Assembly: GCA_017354895.1 (NCBI GenBank)
Contig: CP071499.1
Span: 3,968,001 to 4,032,000 of the forward strand
Direction: 5' to 3'
DNA from: Podospora comata
Taxonomy: Eukaryota > Ascomycota > Sordariomycetes > Sordariales > Podosporaceae
DNA length: 64,000 bases
Position numbers and translations under genes: made by a program. This document shows positions 43,982 to 55,478 of this stretch, piece by piece. Below the pieces are notes generated by a model. It had not been told where the DNA came from. It worked only from the letters and a program-made list of their open reading frames with translations, and ran no database searches. The first letter of the stretch is position 1. Each line of letters opens with the position of its first letter.

Positions 43982-46225
43982 TCACGCGGGGCTTAGCTTG
44001 GCTTCATTCGAAACATCCTCAGACTTCATCCTCTCTTCCGCCTGGGCAACAGCACTCTCCCAGTCAGCATTGTAGAGGTAGAGGAGCTCGAGTGCCGACA
44101 CACTGGTTAATACCTTGTCAGTAATGCCATTTCCTAGATGTCTTCAATGTCTTCAAAGATCAGCGTCCACTTACACGGCAAGCCCCATAGTCAGTCCTGT
44201 CCAAAGCCCGCTCAGCTTCCAATCTAGCGCAAACGCCGTCGACAACGAGATGGGCAAGGCGACCAAGTAATACGAAAACAGGTTGGCATAGCCTCCGATG
44301 GCCTGTCTGCCAACGCCGCGCAAGATGCCGTGAGACACAGCAGCCAAGGCATCAAAAATCTGCATTAAAGCACAGACAAGAATTACGCGCTTGGCGATGC
44401 CGACAACCTCGTCATCTTCCGTGAAGATGCGGGGAATGGTCTCGTTCAGCACAACGAATACGGTCAGGTTGAAGCAACCAACAATGAATCCTGCGACAAT
44501 GGCCTGTACAAAAGTTTAGCAAAAAAAACTTGTACCAATCAGAAAGGAGGACATACCACTCTGGCAGTAACCCGGGCAGCGTCGCTCAGGTGCGCCCCGA
44601 TGAGATTGGCGACTCGAGTGGATGTGGCAATGGCCAACGGGAATGGAATGTTGAATGAGGTGGAGGTGACGGTGACAAGCACGCTCTGTGCTGCAAGTTG
44701 CGCGGTCCCAAATTGGCCAGCGGCGATTGTCAAGATTTCCAGCACGGAGAACTGTGCTTCAATCATGATCATACCAGGTAGCGCCAGTTTGATCATGGGT
44801 CCTATTTTAAATGTCAGCGCCTCAAAAGGGACAGAAAAGCAGAAACAAATACGCACCCCAGTTGCTAAAGGCCTTGCGCGTCAAACCGTTCCAGCACTGA
44901 GAGCCATCCAAAAACCGCACGTATGCCACCAACAAGAGCGGCAAGAGATTCTGGGTAATGGCCATCGCTGTGGCGGCCCCCGCAAAGTGCCAGTCAAACT
45001 TGAAGACAAACAAATAATTGAGAGCGAAGCTCACGGGCGCCCCGATGAGCAAGGCATACGTCGTGGCATGAAATAAGCCCTGGGACTGGACGAATCTTTT
45101 ACCGCTCTCCAAGGCTGCGACTCCGGGCATTCCTACGATAAGAACTCGCAAAAAGAGCGCGGCAAGCGAGGCCGTTTCCTGATCTGGGACCATGGCGGAC
45201 AAAATAGGCTCCGAAAACCACCACAGCACAGCAATGGGCACCATGAGGATCCAGAGAAGCCACGTCATCCGTTGGGCTTGGAGGCCGACGAGGTGCTTGT
45301 GCCCCGAGCCGTATGCCTGGGCGCAAAGCGTGTCTAGACAGGTGGAGAGGCCCTGAACAGGAACGTAGCAGGTGATGCTTGCCGTCATGGTAGCCACTGG
45401 AAAGAGGTGACTGTTAGTAAGCTGGCAATTGCTGTGATGCTGAATGGAGCACTCACGATTCACGGCGGCCAGCTCCACCATTCCCAAGCGTCCCACCGTC
45501 AAGACACTCCCAATAGTGACCGAGTAGTGCAAGAGAAAGGTCACAATCAGGGGAGCTGCGTACTGGACCAATGTCTTGGTCTCTCTCTGCCAAGTCGTCT
45601 TGATGGCTTGGGCTGCCACAGCCTCTTCGAACCGCTCGTAAATCTCCTCGGCAGGAGGTGTCGGCAGGGTCTCGTCGACCTCGGGTGTTCCTCCTCCGAG
45701 GAGAGGTGTTGTCTCAGCGGCGGGGGCATCCTGGAAAATGGGCTCCGGGTCTTCATGGTCCTTGATTTTGGTGCTGAAAAGTCGTCGATAAAGGCGCCAA
45801 AAGACATTGTTGCGCTGAGAACGTGGATGTTTTGGTGGCAGAATAGCATTATCGCGTAGGAGACTTATCTCTGCCTGGAGAGAATCTTCGACCTCGCGCG
45901 GATTGGGAACGGGCCGGTCCAATCCTTGAATAGCTATAGTCGAGTAGCCAGACCCGTAGGCAACGCCGTTGGGGTGGAAGGCGAGTTTGGCATCTTCTGG
46001 ACGACCATCTGTCTGTGATTCGGCGTCTGATACCTGGGTTTGGGAGTCGTCGTCCGAGGAGCACTCGGCAATATCTCTGGTCAAGATTTCGCGAACAATC
46101 GGGGAAGTCGCTAGAAATGAAGGGGGGTATGGCAGGCTTTCGGGGATGAACTCTGACAAAACAGACTGGCGGCGACCTTGAGATCGGCTGTGGATAGGCT
46201 GGGGCCCAGATCGAGAGTCGGCCAT
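43982..46225 (-). CDS. MATE-family multidrug/toxin extrusion transporter
   Basis: Five exons: 46225-45457, 45396-44857, 44801-44557, 44503-44175 and 44102-43982. All phases join and give 667 residues. A hydrophilic N-terminus of about 230 residues (Ser/Asp/Glu-rich, TTPLLGGG near 187) precedes 12 predicted helices. MATE signatures are ELAAVNLATMTASITCYVPV, ALDTLCAQAYGSG-like TCLDTLCAQAYGSGHKHLVG, ALESGKRFVQSQG and GAHLSDAARVTARVA. The short last exon (LYLYNADWESAV) matches the C-termini of fungal MATE proteins. The family exports organic cations and drugs by proton or sodium antiport, at the plasma or vacuolar membrane. The long N-terminus is typical of the fungal subgroup. Substrate unknown. 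Confidence 0.9.
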
Positions 46226-46964
46226 CTTGACGTTGCGGATGGTTTGTCGAAGGATTCTGTCGTGGTTAGCTTGATTTGGAAACACTTAGACTCTGGACGA
46301 CTCTCGGTCTCGAAAAAGCTTGGAGACAAGGGCCCGGAAAACCGTGGAAGGTACGATGGTTGGGTGAAAGCGGATTAAGAAGAAGGTCCCACGGATGGTT
46401 GCGCGCAGGCAGTCACTGCTCTATGACATGCACTGTGGCACAAAGGCAAGTCGTGGTAGGTCTTGCTCTCTACGATCGACGATGCTCTGCCATCCCAAGG
46501 CTGTGGTCCCTTCTTATCTTGATCTGCAAGCATTTCGTTTGAGATAACGGAGGCCATGGAACCCAACAGCAGCCACACACCAACACCATCCTGCAAATTA
46601 GCGGTGTATGACATTGACATCTATCTGCACTGGCTTATCTTTTGTGTGTATGATTAAAGTAAGATGATACACCCACGGTGTGCAGATGCCAAGAAGCAAT
46701 GGCACTTCGCCCCCGATCGTCCTCCTCCCCAAGGGTTCAGTGACGCAGCTTGGTTTCCAGCTTCCTGCAACTCTTTTGCAGCTCCCCACCCACCACCCAC
46801 ATGTGTAACGGCGGCCACTGACATCATCGCTGCCACCCTTGGACCAACGAAGGAGCCTCGCCGACCTCCCACCCTGCCATGGAGAAAAAGCTCCGAAGAC
46901 TATCTGCTCCGGCTGGCAACATTGTGAAACCTCAACTCTAAAATCCGCAGCGATTCGAATACCC
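46226..46964. other. Intergenic region
   Basis: No gene seen between the MATE gene promoter and the 3' end of the YhhN-like gene. Confidence 0.5.
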
Positions 46965-47654
46965 TCAAACTCTTGCAACGGCCCCCAGTGCAATCAGAAA
47001 CTGCCCACCATAGTACAAGACCCAAACAGCATGATGCATCCAGCCCTGGTGTGCAGATGTCGCCGGAACCAAGAACCTGCCCGCCGCCAGAATCGAGTCT
47101 GAGCTTGCAAACATGACCGCTCCGGTGACAATCTCCCTGCTCTCCAACGTGAGCGCCATCAAAACCATGACAAGAATTGTCAACGAGTACACGGCAACTG
47201 GCGCTCGCAGGTCTTTGCCGACCTGGGGCATCAGCTGCACAATCATAACGGGAACCAACATACCCAAAGCCCCCGCAGTTCCAAGACGCCATGTATCGCC
47301 GTTTTGCAGCACTTGGAGTTTGGAAACGATATCCCCCGCACCTGGACCGGCGTGGAGAAAGTGAATGATGTACAAGATATGCGCAACCAGGAAGCTCGAC
47401 AGACCGAACAGAAAAGATGTATCATCGTTCCATGCCAGAAAAGCGTCACCTGTTGAGCCCAGGGCCAAAGCAGCCACCAAGAGAGCTGGTCCACCGCGAA
47501 GGTAGGTGAAGATCGATAGGAGGGCTGTCGAAGCTGTCTTGATGACCATGCGCGAAAAGCTCGGCGCTGCGCGGACCATGGCCTGGTAGATAACTGCCGA
47601 GCCAATGGAGGCAGCGAGAATAGCCGAGTCTACCGTGTAAGAATTGGTGGCCAT
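46965..47654 (-). CDS. YhhN/TMEM86-family membrane protein (lysoplasmalogenase-like)
   Basis: Single exon, 229 residues, with about eight membrane helices (first at VDSAILAASIGSAVIYQAM, last near YYGGQFLIALG). The YhhN signature is present: LALGSTGDAFLAW near residue 65, with the conserved Asp, FLVAHILYIIHF near 88, and MFASSDSILAAGRF near 185. Mammalian TMEM86B hydrolyses lysoplasmalogens through acid residues in the membrane; ascomycetes are not known to make plasmalogens, so the fungal substrate is open. The start is chosen where the helices begin; the upstream frame adds a non-conserved stretch. Confidence 0.88.
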   Translation of the reverse strand: MATNSYTVDSAILAASIGSAVIYQAMVRAAPSFSRMVIKTASTALLSIFTYLRGGPALLVAALALGSTGDAFLAWNDDTSFLFGLSSFLVAHILYIIHFLHAGPGAGDIVSKLQVLQNGDTWRLGTAGALGMLVPVMIVQLMPQVGKDLRAPVAVYSLTILVMVLMALTLESREIVTGAVMFASSDSILAAGRFLVPATSAHQGWMHHAVWVLYYGGQFLIALGAVARV

Positions 47655-49774
47655 GGTTGAGTTTGGGGTTTTTAAAGATGAGAAATAAAGTGAAGTGTGG
47701 TTTGGCGAGCTTTGTCCTTTCAGTTCTGACGGTGGACACCGAGGCCCCGGCCACACTTGGCATTCCATGTGACTGACGTCTTGGCAACACCCTTGATAGT
47801 CCTAGCAGAATTGAGCTCGATAGGTACTACGCTTGTTCTAGCAATCGGACGTTTGAAATGAGCAAACTTTTCATACACGCTCATATATGCAAGAAACCCC
47901 AAGAAACGGGATGAAAAGCCCTGTTTGTATGTGGAAATGGGACAGCACGAACCATCATGCACCCTTTTCGAACAGAGCTGTGCTACTTTTCTTAGCAAAC
48001 CCAAAACACACTTTTCTGGTGATGTTGAATAAATATAAAAATGTTTACGATGGCAATTTTTTAGCAGCTACTCCAAGCAGGCTTTTCTTGCAAAAGCAGA
48101 CCCGTGGGTTTGAGGTAGAGAGTCCACTGTAGCACATCTGCATCCTCAAATGAGATGAACCAGCGCTGAAGGAAACTGGATGGGGCGAGACTTGACCCTG
48201 TATCTTCAGACTGTGCTCTCTCTTGACATAGCTCACAAGGAGGGGTTGAAATCCGCTACCTACATGACCCGTGGAATCTGTGGTTGCCAGAACTAAACAA
48301 TAGTATGGACAAGCTTTGTGACGGCGACTTTATGTAAGGGGGAAGCTAAGCAATATAATTGCGCCTCTGGACTCTATTGAATGTAATCTAGGACTACTTT
48401 GACACAGGATTGTTAATTATAAAACTATGCGTAGATAGTACATCAAACCTTACTGAGTTGGTAAAACACTTAACAGCAACAGCCTCTCCCATCACATAGT
48501 GTAGCTTTACCATGAACTATTTCCTGTATCCAAACAATTACCTGCCTAAGTATCACAGTTACATAGGTACAGAAAAAAACCCCGTCAGCCAAATTGTGGA
48601 CAGAAGGGTACTTTAGAGACTGACACAAGCTGGTAACGTCTTGAAGAAGAACCACGCTCCTCGCCAATCTACACACTGTTTTATGACCTGTTGGTTAGTT
48701 TTCAAGGGATACTAGTTGTTTGAGAGGTCGAGTATTATCTGCAAATGTCCTTATTCCCAGTACGATTCCCTATTGTTTTGTTGGGGACGCTCAGGTCACT
48801 CAACGAGGCACTCTAAAGACGTAAGGTAGAAAAGCCCGAAGGCTCGCTACCGCATAATCTTCACCCCATGGCGTAAATATATTGTATGTAATTGGCCTTG
48901 ACCCATAGGCTGCCTTGGTACTTGTTGGGTAGGTACTCAGTGAATCATGCAGACAATGTCGACTGATCCTAAGAGGCAACGTTGCGGTGACCACGCCCTG
49001 TGAAGAAGTAAGCATCTGCCGGCAATACGCTACCACCCCAAATTCTATAGATAGCGCAGTGCCTCGGATAAGGTGTCCTCAGGTGATGCTTCAATGAGAC
49101 CGCTCTGAAGCATGTCGCGTACTCGTCGCGATACCGCATATTCTTCAACAGTCTTCAACTGGACTCTGTCTGGCAGCTATCAAACGGTTTGTGCAATTCC
49201 CAAACGTGCTGCCTTTTTACATGACACCTGCGATGGCTTGTGCCGCACTGAAAAAAAGCAAACATAAATTTTGCTCACCGAGCCGCCCACCCGGATATTG
49301 ATTTGTTGACTTCGTGTACCACGTCAAGTGGTCAACTCCACGATCATTCCAGTTCCAAAGTCCCTCCCAACCACCTCCGTACTCGCAACCGTAACCTCGT
49401 CATGAAAACGAGACAATCCCATGACTCTTCCTTAAAACGTGGCGCTCGTGAGAATGGTTGAACACGACCCCGGTTGATAAGGACCCTGAATACGAGAAGA
49501 CAAGTCTTGGCTCGACGGATTGGGATAGCGAACCTGCATCGCTCGGCACGCCACTGCACACCCAACCCACGCTATTAGGTATATGCAACCGACCCGATAC
49601 CTTGCAGTTCGACCTTGAACGATGGAGGGGGCACGCGTGCCGGATAGATATAAGTTGAGGATTGTGCCCACCTTTGACTGCCGATGTCCTACTCCCATCG
49701 CCCTTTCGGTATTCTATACGTCTAGACAGTCGTCTCAAACCAGTCACTCGTTCAACTTTCACTGAGCAGAAATC
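47655..49774. other. Long intergenic region, 2.1 kb
   Basis: No supported gene. A short repeat-like segment at 48335 is listed separately; 48290-48560 is AT-rich. A TATAAG sequence near 49650 lies about 125 bp before the next start codon and may be its TATA box. Confidence 0.5.
48335..48360 (+). repeat. Short dispersed repeat fragment, element unknown
   Basis: It shares TAAGGG(G/A)GAAGCTAAGCA and then CAATATAATT with a segment at 61485. The common core suggests both are remnants of one dispersed repeat; too little remains to name a family. Confidence 0.3.
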
Positions 49775-50510
49775 ATGAAGCACTTTCTCATGTTTGCTGC
49801 CATAGGCGTGACAGGGCTGTAGGTGTCTCATCAGTTCCCATGTTTTAGTCATGCTGACGATTCCCTCCTCTAGATCCCAGGCTCTCTCCCCGCCCCTGAT
49901 CACCGCTTCTATCCCTCTCCCATCCGACATCACCTACTCCCACACGCAGACTGGATGTCCAACTGTTACTCAGACACGGGAACTTTGCGCCAGCTGCCCT
50001 ATTCCAGCTTGTCTTGTGCTTGGAACCATTACGCAGTCCTGCAATTGCCCTACCCCTATCCCTACAGTTTATCTTGACTACCCATGCTCGGAAAGTTGCA
50101 GCGGAATTTGGTGCGCGACCAGCTGGGCTATTGTTCAGGAGTCAGGTTGCACATCTACGGACTCAACACCTCCGTCTTCCACTGCGACCATCACCAGCAA
50201 GACCAAGCCGTGGCACAACGGCACCTACACTGGTCATAGCACCAAGACCAAGACGACAACCATCACTGAGACCGAAACAGATGAGTGCGAGCCAACACTC
50301 ACCAAGACCACCACAGTGACCATCAGCTCCGAGCCGCCCGTGCTACCGACTTTAGAGACCTCGACGAATCTCCCTGATGTCGAAACCTCCATCACAATCG
50401 CACCTAATGTCACCTTTACCTCGAGAGGCCCAGGAGGTGGCGGGGCAGTGAGCTCCACGAGCGTGGTCGAGGCGGCTGCTGGAAAGATGCGCATACTTGG
50501 ATTGTGGTGA
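49775..50510 (+). CDS. Secreted Cys-rich protein with Ser/Thr-rich tail
   Basis: Exons 49775-49818 and 49874-50510 (55-nt intron) give about 226 residues. Exon 1 codes the signal peptide (MKHFLMFAAIGVTGL). A Cys-rich module follows, GCPTVTQTRELCASCPIPAC, then TQSCNCPTPIPTV, PCSESCSGIWCATSW and a final Cys, ten or more Cys in about 75 residues. The last 100 residues are Thr/Ser/Pro/Lys-rich (TKTKTTTITETETDE) and likely O-glycosylated. No catalytic domain is seen, and the C-terminus is only weakly hydrophobic, so a GPI anchor is doubtful. The Cys spacing matches the gene at 63340-63739. Cell-wall protein or effector are both possible. Confidence 0.82.
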
Positions 50511-51047
50511 GAGGGCCATGTCTAGACGAGACGAAATGAATGTATTTAGTGTACGGAGTGGGGTGTTGTCGTGGGTGGTGTTTTGTTGTGTATTGGGGAG
50601 CTCTTGTTTCTTGGGTAGGCGTCCAGTGTAGTGAATGAGGTCGACGTTGTTGATGCTAGACTTTTTCGTCAGTCTGCCATATCTAGGTGATTTGCTATTC
50701 CCATGTGCTGACATTGATGCAGTGTGGGTCGGGGGAGTATCCCCGTTAACGTCTCAGACCTGCAGAAGACCTGGAACTCCTACCCCTGAACAGGATTTGC
50801 ATCCAATACACACTCTAGCTCCAGCCCATCCAGTGTAAATATCTCAGAATATTCTTCAAATCCACACGCTCCGCGCTCTCCACCGTTAACCTGGCACACG
50901 TCATCTAACTGGACTCTGCTCCGTCCAGCCTGTGCCGATAACCCGCATGCGGCTTGGCGTCAGCTACCCCGCTGCCTTTGACTTGAAGTGTGCTGCGTTC
51001 CGTAGGTATAAAATGGCGCGACCCTATTGCCTTTGCGAATTGATCGA
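50511..51047. other. Intergenic region with a TATA box before the PLC gene
   Basis: No gene seen. TATAAAA at 51007 lies 35 bp before the first PLC ATG and 83 bp before the second (51096). Confidence 0.5.
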
Positions 51048-52877
51048 ATGAGCCATTTCACGAAAACCATCAGGTCAATATCCAACCCAGAAACCATGTC
51101 TGAACCCACCGAACCGTCTGCTCCCACACGCCGTCTTACTGCCAAGCTTGGCAGGCTCAACCCCTTCAGGTCGTCCAAGCGATCCAAAGAGGATGAGGAC
51201 GAGGAAGACATCGGCGAGGATATCGATGACACCACTGTTGCAGGAGGCGGCCACTCTGCGTTTGACCACACCCGCCATGATCTGATGGTGTCGGATGCCA
51301 TCAAGTCCTTTCTTGCTCGACAAGGTGTTTTGCCTTCAAAGGATGACCCCGAGGGCCTAGCAACGTTGCTCGACCAGCGTATGGTCATACCGCCTGCGTC
51401 GGTGTTTGACAGATCTCACCCCCTCACCGAGTACTTTATCAGCTCCTCGCACAACACCTACCTGAGGGCCCATCAACTGTACGGCAAATCTGATGCTGAT
51501 GCCTACAGGACTATCCTGACGGCTGGGGCACGCTGCGTCGAGATAGACGCGTGGGATAATCCCGATGACCCGTCTGAGCCAAAGGTAACTCATGGCTATA
51601 CTTTGGTTTCGAATGTTCCTTTTCGGGAGGTTTGCGAGGTCATTAGGAACTTTGTTGACTACGAGACGTCTGCTGGCGCAGCAGCAGCACCTATTCTCCT
51701 GTCTCTCGAAAATCACTGCAATCCAAATGGGCAGCTTCGGCTTGTTCAGATCATGAAGGAAGTCTTTGGTGACAGACTCTTGAGTAAAGCAGTCCGAGAA
51801 AAGGGACACGAAGAACAGTCCGAGTCGGACCCAGAATCCCACGTGCGCCTCGAGGAGTTGGGCAACAAGATCGCCGTCATTGTCGAGTATCACCTCCCCG
51901 GAGAGATCGACACATCCGATTCTTCCTCTGATTCCTCTTCAGACGAGGAGGAAGAGGCAAAAAAGGAAAGAGAGGAATACAAAGCCCGCAAAAGGGAGAC
52001 CGAAGCTGCCATAATCATCCCCGAGCTGGAAGAGCTAGGCGTCTATGCCCAGTCGGTGAAGCCAGGCGATGATTCATGGTATGCCGGCGAGGGCGTCCTC
52101 AGGAACAGGCCGCATCACCACTTGATCAACATATCGGAAGCGGGCTTGGCTCGGCATGCCACCGACGATGTCAACACAGCAGCAATACAGTGGCACAACA
52201 GCAAACACCTCATGAGGGTTTTCCCCAAAGGCACCAGAATCTCGTCACGCAATCTATCACCCGTCCCATTTTGGGCACTTGGAGCTCAAATCCTAGCGCT
52301 AAACTGGCAGCGTTTCGACGCCAGCATGCAGCTCAACGACGCGCTCTTTGCCGGAACGACGGGTTATGTCCTCAAACCCGCGCATCTTCAGCACTCGGGT
52401 GGTGGAAGATTGGTCAAAACGAAGAAACGACTGAGGCTCCACGTGGCCGGAGCTAGTGATGTTCCTGTTCCCAAAGGAAGGGATTCGGTACTCAAGCCGT
52501 ACGTGACGGTTTCATTGGTGCAGAAGGATGGCACATCGTTGAAGCAGTCAAAGAGAAAGCAGAAGACGTCAGGTTACAAGAAGCATGGGCTGAGATCTGC
52601 CCTGGCTACTCTTCATTCGAGCGAGGAGAGTCCAGCTGAGACGGATCCGATCTGGGATGAAACTCTGGAATGGGAGTTTGAAGACGACGAGCTGGTGTTT
52701 CTGCGCATCTTTATCAAGAGTGACGATTCTTTTGCAAGCAATCCCATCTTGGCAGTTACCGCAGTACGAGTTTTGTATGTGGTTCAGCGGGAGTGGGGAT
52801 TCCTCAGGATGCTGGACCTAAAAGGGCACGAGACAGGTTGCACCTTGCTGGTTCGCTTTGAGATAGAAGACTTGTAG
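51048..52877 (+). CDS. Phosphoinositide-specific phospholipase C, EF-hand-less
   Basis: Single exon, 609 residues. The X catalytic half has SSSHNTYL with catalytic His135 and CVEIDAWDN with Ca-binding acids (165-170), then THGYTL with the second His182. An acidic Ser/Asp/Glu-rich linker (about 295-315) separates X from the Y half (RVFPKGTRISSRNLSPVPFW and FAGTTGYVLKP). A C2 domain ends the protein (LRLHVAGASDVPVPKGRDS). PLC cleaves PIP2 to IP3 and diacylglycerol at the plasma membrane. Unlike animal PLC-delta there is no visible PH domain and no clear EF-hand pair; the N-terminal 120 residues are acidic and disordered. The TATA box position makes Met17 (51096) a possible alternative start. 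Confidence 0.94.
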   Translation: MSHFTKTIRSISNPETMSEPTEPSAPTRRLTAKLGRLNPFRSSKRSKEDEDEEDIGEDIDDTTVAGGGHSAFDHTRHDLMVSDAIKSFLARQGVLPSKDDPEGLATLLDQRMVIPPASVFDRSHPLTEYFISSSHNTYLRAHQLYGKSDADAYRTILTAGARCVEIDAWDNPDDPSEPKVTHGYTLVSNVPFREVCEVIRNFVDYETSAGAAAAPILLSLENHCNPNGQLRLVQIMKEVFGDRLLSKAVREKGHEEQSESDPESHVRLEELGNKIAVIVEYHLPGEIDTSDSSSDSSSDEEEEAKKEREEYKARKRETEAAIIIPELEELGVYAQSVKPGDDSWYAGEGVLRNRPHHHLINISEAGLARHATDDVNTAAIQWHNSKHLMRVFPKGTRISSRNLSPVPFWALGAQILALNWQRFDASMQLNDALFAGTTGYVLKPAHLQHSGGGRLVKTKKRLRLHVAGASDVPVPKGRDSVLKPYVTVSLVQKDGTSLKQSKRKQKTSGYKKHGLRSALATLHSSEESPAETDPIWDETLEWEFEDDELVFLRIFIKSDDSFASNPILAVTAVRVLYVVQREWGFLRMLDLKGHETGCTLLVRFEIEDL

Positions 52878-52932
52878 GAACAGTTGTCCGTTGACAGCAG
52901 AGAGCTTGGGCTCGGTTCGGGTTGGGTAGGAG

Positions 52933-52964
52933 TTCAGGGGTTCAGGGGTTCAGGGGTTCAGGGG
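52933..52964 (+). repeat. 8-bp tandem repeat (TTCAGGGG x4)
   Basis: Four perfect copies and a partial fifth (TTCGGG) just 3' of the PLC gene, probably in its 3' UTR. Confidence 0.9.
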
Positions 52965-53177
52965 TTCGGGTGATGTTACTAGTTAGATGGGGTGGATTCT
53001 TTGTTGTAAACAACTCTTGTTACGGCGAGGCATGTAGAAGGGGTTGGATGTTTTCTGCAAAGCTTTTTGCTATTGTTTGATGTAGAACACCTGTCTGCAA
53101 GGCGGTAATCGTTTTACAGGCTCGACAACATTTAGATGCCCACACCAATGTTGGAGCTCAGCTAATTCAAGAAGTGA

Positions 53178-53897
53178 TCAGGGATCTTCGGCAAGGGGAA
53201 CAGGCGCAAGAACAATCCTCTTGCCCTTTCCATCAAACTTGTCGGCTTCTTCCACATAGTAATTCTTCCATCCGGCCTTTGGCAAATCGATTGTCTCGTC
53301 CTCTGTCAAAAACTTCATAAAAACCCCATGTGTAACCACCACGATGCTCGTTTTCAAGTCCTCCCTTTCTTCGGCGGTCTTCTCGTCTTCCTCCTTTTGC
53401 ACCTGCTGAATGTTCTGGGCAACATTCCACAAAATCTTCCTGACCTTCTCCGCCCTTTTGGTTACGCTCTCATCGTCCGCCGCATAATCGCCCTTCTTTT
53501 CCAGCCAGTCGTCACCATCGAGTTCCGAAGCGTTTCCAGCCAAACTGGACCAGACAGCATCGGGAAATGAAGGGAATCTCTCTTTGAGCACCGAGATGGG
53601 AGAGCCGGTGTCGCAGGGCAAGTCGCTTCGCTCTTGGAGGTAGGGGTCCAGTATCAGGTTGTTGCCGCCTGGGAGAATCGAGCCAAAGGCGTCGAGTGTC
53701 GTCTCGATTGCTCTTGTCAGAGGGGAGGTAATGACAACAGCAACAGAGGACAAGTCGGGGAAGGATGCCTCCAAGGCGGCAGCCTGCTCATGGCCAACTT
53801 GGGTTAACCCGGGGTCGCGAATGTTGAAGTCTTTGGTGACATTGTGAACCGACTCGGCATGCCGGACAAGAAAGATTTGAGGCTTGGCTGGGGACAT
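53178..53897 (-). CDS. Histidine phosphatase (phosphoglycerate-mutase-like)
   Basis: Single exon, 239 residues from ATG at 53897. The RHG motif LVRHAESVHN has Arg12 and the phospho-accepting His13; Arg in TSPLTRAIET (about 60-70) and His in VVVTHGVFMKF (about 195) complete the phosphate pocket. This is branch 1 of the histidine phosphatase superfamily; fungal members of this length are mostly uncharacterised phosphatases acting on sugars or nucleotides, not glycolytic mutase. No signal peptide. The start is set at the Met that directly precedes the fold. Confidence 0.92.
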   Translation of the reverse strand: MSPAKPQIFLVRHAESVHNVTKDFNIRDPGLTQVGHEQAAALEASFPDLSSVAVVITSPLTRAIETTLDAFGSILPGGNNLILDPYLQERSDLPCDTGSPISVLKERFPSFPDAVWSSLAGNASELDGDDWLEKKGDYAADDESVTKRAEKVRKILWNVAQNIQQVQKEEDEKTAEEREDLKTSIVVVTHGVFMKFLTEDETIDLPKAGWKNYYVEEADKFDGKGKRIVLAPVPLAEDP

Positions 53898-54653
53898 TTT
53901 GGTGCCCCTGACTCCTGGCGATTTATTTCTATTCTTGCAGCCTTGCTGGTGTTGGAAATGGACCAAGGGTTATCTATATATTCCCAATTTTCTGCTCGTT
54001 GTCCCTCTGCAAACAGCTTGTTGAACTTTTGAAATGTTCAAAGGGGAGGGACATTGCCGGGAATGCGGGGAAGTTCACTTATGGCTTTATACTGCTGATG
54101 CACTGTGTTGCGTCTTGTGCGCATCAGTTGCACCATCGTGGGATGCTATCATTGGGCAGCTTCGAAGCTTGCCAGAAACGAGCTTGAATAACCTAAAAAC
54201 CATTCAGAGATTGAAACGTCCTGTTGGCACTGTGACAAGGGCTGTAATACAGGGCTTGGAACAGTAGTTCAATTGCAGTAATAATCTTCAATGGCCTCGA
54301 AGTCCATGATGATAAAGAAAGAAGAAACTCGGAGTAGTACAGTGATCCTGAACGCGTATTTATCTCCCGTCAAGTGGTCCGTGCCTTCCTTGCCTCAGGC
54401 CTTTGCCAAGTCCTTCAATACATCACTGGGCCAGTAGGATTCCTTTGATACCCGCCATGTCTTTTGACTGCTTTATTTCCAACGGTTGGCTCGCAACGTG
54501 CAGGTTGATAGCTGTTGGGCCGTAATGTGACCTGCTGGCTCTCTGCCGTGTGACAGGCACTCATCTTGCTGCTCTGGGTAAATGGAAGCACCCAACTAAG
54601 CTGCTGCATCAAAATTACCAAGTCCATTGTAATTTCAGCATCTACAATTCCCA
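53898..54653. other. Intergenic region upstream of the histidine phosphatase gene
   Basis: No gene seen before tRNA-Gly. Confidence 0.5.
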
Positions 54654-54724
54654 GCATCAGTGGTTTAGTGGTAAAATCCATCGTTGCCATCGATGGGCCC
54701 CGTGTTCGATTCACGGCTGATGCA
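54654..54724 (+). tRNA. tRNA-Gly (anticodon GCC)
   Basis: A 71-nt cloverleaf: acceptor GCATCAG/CTGATGC with discriminator A, D-arm GTTT-AGTGGTA-AAAT, anticodon stem CATCG/CGATG with loop TTGCCAT, T-arm ending GTTCGATTC. No intron. Confidence 0.95.
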
Positions 54725-55124
54725 TCACGACTTCTTTTTTCTTTCTAGCTAGCCCAACCTTGCTGGGATTGCCCTGGAATATCTTGCTTCCAATCCTCTT
54801 GCATAGAATCTTGTACAGCCGAAGAGGTTTGTGCTGTTCCCTGGTAGCTCATTCAGCGGCTTATCGATAGACTGTGAGGTTCCAAGATATCTTTTCTGAG
54901 ATATCTTGGACAGACAAACTGAAAACCTCGTCTTGGCTGCTAGAACCGCGTTGAACGTCAATGCTTTATGGAATGGGGCAGGTCCACAGTGACGCGATAC
55001 TGACAATTCTAATGCGAGATGCTGTCACTCTGATTCAGTCCTGGGGAGTCCACTTTGCAGATATATCACCGTGTTTCTTCTCCCCTGCGGAGTGTGTGGA
55101 CAATCACCTCAAGAAAGCACCAAG
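54725..55124. other. Intergenic region after tRNA-Gly
   Basis: Apart from the tRNA terminator I see nothing; likely promoter of the TUDOR-like gene. Confidence 0.45.
54735..54740 (+). terminator. Pol III terminator (TTTTTT)
   Basis: Six T ten bases after the tRNA-Gly end, on the coding strand. Confidence 0.75.
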
Positions 55125-55420
55125 ATGCCAATCAAATCCTCCACAAGCTTCTCCCCAGGCGACACGGTTCGTTACAAGCCGGTGGGCGGTCCAGACAGCA
55201 ACACGTCCGAGTCGGTGGGAAAGATCAAGGATGTCCTGACTGAGCCCGGTAAACAGGCTGGTCGGAACGTCAACGCCAGCGCTGAGATGCCCAGATACGA
55301 GGTTCGTTGGTATTTCATATCCCTCCAAACACACTGTTGACAAGGTGACAGATTGAGAACCTCAATACGGGAAAGACATCTACCATTTACGAGCGTAACA
55401 TCTTGGGTATCGAGAAGTGA
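55125..55420 (+). CDS. Small TUDOR-like protein (hypervirulence-associated family)
   Basis: Two exons, 55125-55301 and 55352-55420 (50-nt intron with a GTTCGT donor), give 81 residues. The protein is basic and follows the small SH3/TUDOR-like barrel family found in fungi and bacteria and described from hypervirulence-associated proteins: FSPGDTVRYKPVGG, then SVGKIKDVLT, AEMPRYEIENLNTGKTSTIY and NILGIE. An alternative donor (GTATTT) would give an immediate stop, so the splice is well fixed. The biochemical role of this family is not known; binding of nucleic acid or of methylated residues is only suggested by the fold. Confidence 0.85.
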
Positions 55421-55478
55421 TCAGATGGATTGATATCGAGAGTAGAAGTCAGAATGGAAATACAAAGTCCCAGTCATA

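Noticed and set aside
49400-49933. Minus-strand frame of 177 codons
   Set aside because: It overlaps the promoter, first exon and intron of the well-supported Cys-rich gene on the plus strand and has no domain.
52933-52970. TTCAGGGG array as a telomere-like repeat
   Set aside because: Fungal telomeres here would be TTAGGG. The unit is 8 bp with only four copies, next to an ordinary gene; it is a simple tandem repeat.
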